Source of the DNA: Microbacteriaceae bacterium
GTDB taxonomy: Bacteria > Actinomycetota > Actinomycetes > Actinomycetales > Microbacteriaceae
Reading direction: 5' to 3'
Assembly (NCBI GenBank): GCA_011620705.1
Contig: WOYR01000141.1
Location: forward strand, 1 to 5,123
DNA length: 5,123 nt
A program made the translations under genes and the position numbers. Shown here in pieces: positions 4,552 through 5,123 of the stretch (position 1 is the first letter of the stretch; every line of letters begins with the position of its first letter). The notes beneath the pieces were generated by a model, which was not told where the DNA came from, made no database searches, and saw only the letters and a list, made by a program, of their open reading frames with translations.

Positions 4552-5123
4552 ATGACCCATCCGGATGCGCCGCTCGCGACGCGCGAGTTGGCCGGCTACC
4601 GCGTCCTGCGCTCGCTGGCGCGCGATGAGCAGGCGGAGCTGCTGCTCGGGCACCGCATCGCCGCGCAGGGGACGCAAGGTGAGCGCAGCGGTCCGCAGAC
4701 GGTCGAGACCGTCCAGACCGTCCAGACCGTCCAGACCGTCGCCCTCAAGGTGTTGGCGGCGACCACCGAGGGATGGGAGTCGGTGATGCGGCTCTTCGAA
4801 GCGCTGGAGCGGGCGCGCGGCGAGCACGTCGTCGAACTGCGCGATGTGGATGCCGATGACGACACGATCCGGCTGATCTTCGAACGGCTGCCGCGCGGCG
4901 ATCTCGCGGAGCTGCTGCGGATCCGCTCCGCCTGGGAGGGCGGCGAGGCCGTCACCGTCCTGGCTCCGGTGGTGACCACGGTGCAGCGCCTGCATGCGGC
5001 CGGGATCGCGCACGGAGCCCTGACCGCGCGCACGGTGATGTTCCGCGGCGACGGCGCGCCGGTGCTGGTCGGGTTCTCGAGGGCGGAACTGTTCGAGCCC
5101 GGGGCGCCGGAGGTCGTCCTGGA
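4552..5123 (+). CDS. Protein-kinase-like protein, probable pseudokinase (partial, 3' end off window)
   Basis: The frame is open from ATG 4552 to the window edge (190 complete codons), with no stop. The translation follows the Ser/Thr kinase fold: N-lobe GYRVLRSLARDEQAELLLGHR (15-35), VALKVL with the beta-3 lysine K66, helix C region (about 74-89), and HVVELRDVD (92-100). The hinge-like IFERLPRGDLAELL (109-122) leads to LHAAGIAHGALTARTVMF (147-164) and VLVGFSRAEL (171-180). The catalytic residues are lost: HRD is HGA (Asp to A156), the catalytic-loop Lys and Asn are T158 and T161, and DFG is GFS (Asp to G174). The glycine loop is also absent. A QTV repeat precedes K66. It probably acts as a regulatory or scaffold protein; its partners and any C-terminal domains are unseen. 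Kinase-like fold is fairly secure; function is unknown. Confidence 0.85.
   Translation, partial: MTHPDAPLATRELAGYRVLRSLARDEQAELLLGHRIAAQGTQGERSGPQTVETVQTVQTVQTVALKVLAATTEGWESVMRLFEALERARGEHVVELRDVDADDDTIRLIFERLPRGDLAELLRIRSAWEGGEAVTVLAPVVTTVQRLHAAGIAHGALTARTVMFRGDGAPVLVGFSRAELFEPGAPEVVL
4696..4740 (+). repeat. 9-bp tandem repeat, 5 units, in-frame in the pseudokinase gene
   Basis: Five consecutive 9-base units: CAGACGGTC, GAGACCGTC, then CAGACCGTC three times. They encode Q-T-V, E-T-V, Q-T-V, Q-T-V, Q-T-V (residues 49-63), running straight into the A-L-K of the beta-3 strand. The last three units are identical, which points to recent expansion by slippage. Because the unit is 9 bp, copy-number changes would keep the frame. 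The first two units also form a 7-bp inverted repeat (4698-4704 with 4707-4713). Confidence 0.95.

Noticed and set aside
4696..4740. CRISPR-like repeat
   Set aside because: The units are 9 bp and directly adjacent with no spacers, and they lie in frame in a coding region; this is a minisatellite.
4042..5013. 323-codon open frame on the minus strand over the pseudokinase start and lipB N-terminus
   Set aside because: It crosses the divergent promoter region and both genes, has a shadow-like R/A/D/G-rich composition, and its 'DGLDGLDGL' stretch is only the 9-bp repeat read in reverse.

Overview
This is high-GC, actinobacterial chromosome. The gene order (lipB, lipA, a DUF4191 membrane protein, an RDD membrane protein, glnA) is the conserved actinobacterial lipoate/glutamine-synthetase neighbourhood, as around Rv2217-Rv2220 in Mycobacterium tuberculosis. 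The protein sequences and the short -10 to start-codon spacings suggest a Microbacteriaceae member, for example a Microbacterium relative. That genus-level guess is inference from memory.

Layout. Minus strand 1-1437: complete glnA (type I glutamine synthetase with an adenylylation tyrosine). 1438-1595: divergent control region holding a near-perfect four-half-site GlnR box, a 9-bp hairpin and a Shine-Dalgarno for glnA. Plus strand 1596-2009: small RDD-family membrane protein with a GTG start. Minus strand 2010-2714: DUF4191 membrane protein, whose stop codon abuts the RDD stop codon (TGA|TCA). Minus strand 2755-3771: lipA; minus strand 3768-4439: lipB, overlapping lipA by ATGA. 4440-4551: 112-nt divergent intergenic region. 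Plus strand 4552 to the window edge: N-terminal part of a protein-kinase-like protein that has lost its catalytic residues (a pseudokinase) and carries a 9-bp tandem repeat in its N-lobe.

How the genes fit together. LipB moves an octanoyl group from acyl carrier protein to lipoyl domains and LipA inserts the two sulfurs, so lipBA is a complete endogenous lipoylation pair. GlnA assimilates ammonium and appears to be under GlnR control at transcription and adenylylation control at the protein level. The RDD gene shares glnA's control region and could be co-regulated. lipB, the DUF4191 gene and the RDD gene each have a TAnnnT -10 box exactly 6 nt before the start codon (the pseudokinase has a one-mismatch version), which predicts leaderless mRNAs. 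glnA is the exception, with a leader and a ribosome binding site.

The window is mostly conserved core genome. I see no mobile element, CRISPR array or RNA gene. The most noteworthy items are the GlnR box, the leaderless-promoter pattern, and the pseudokinase with its in-frame minisatellite.
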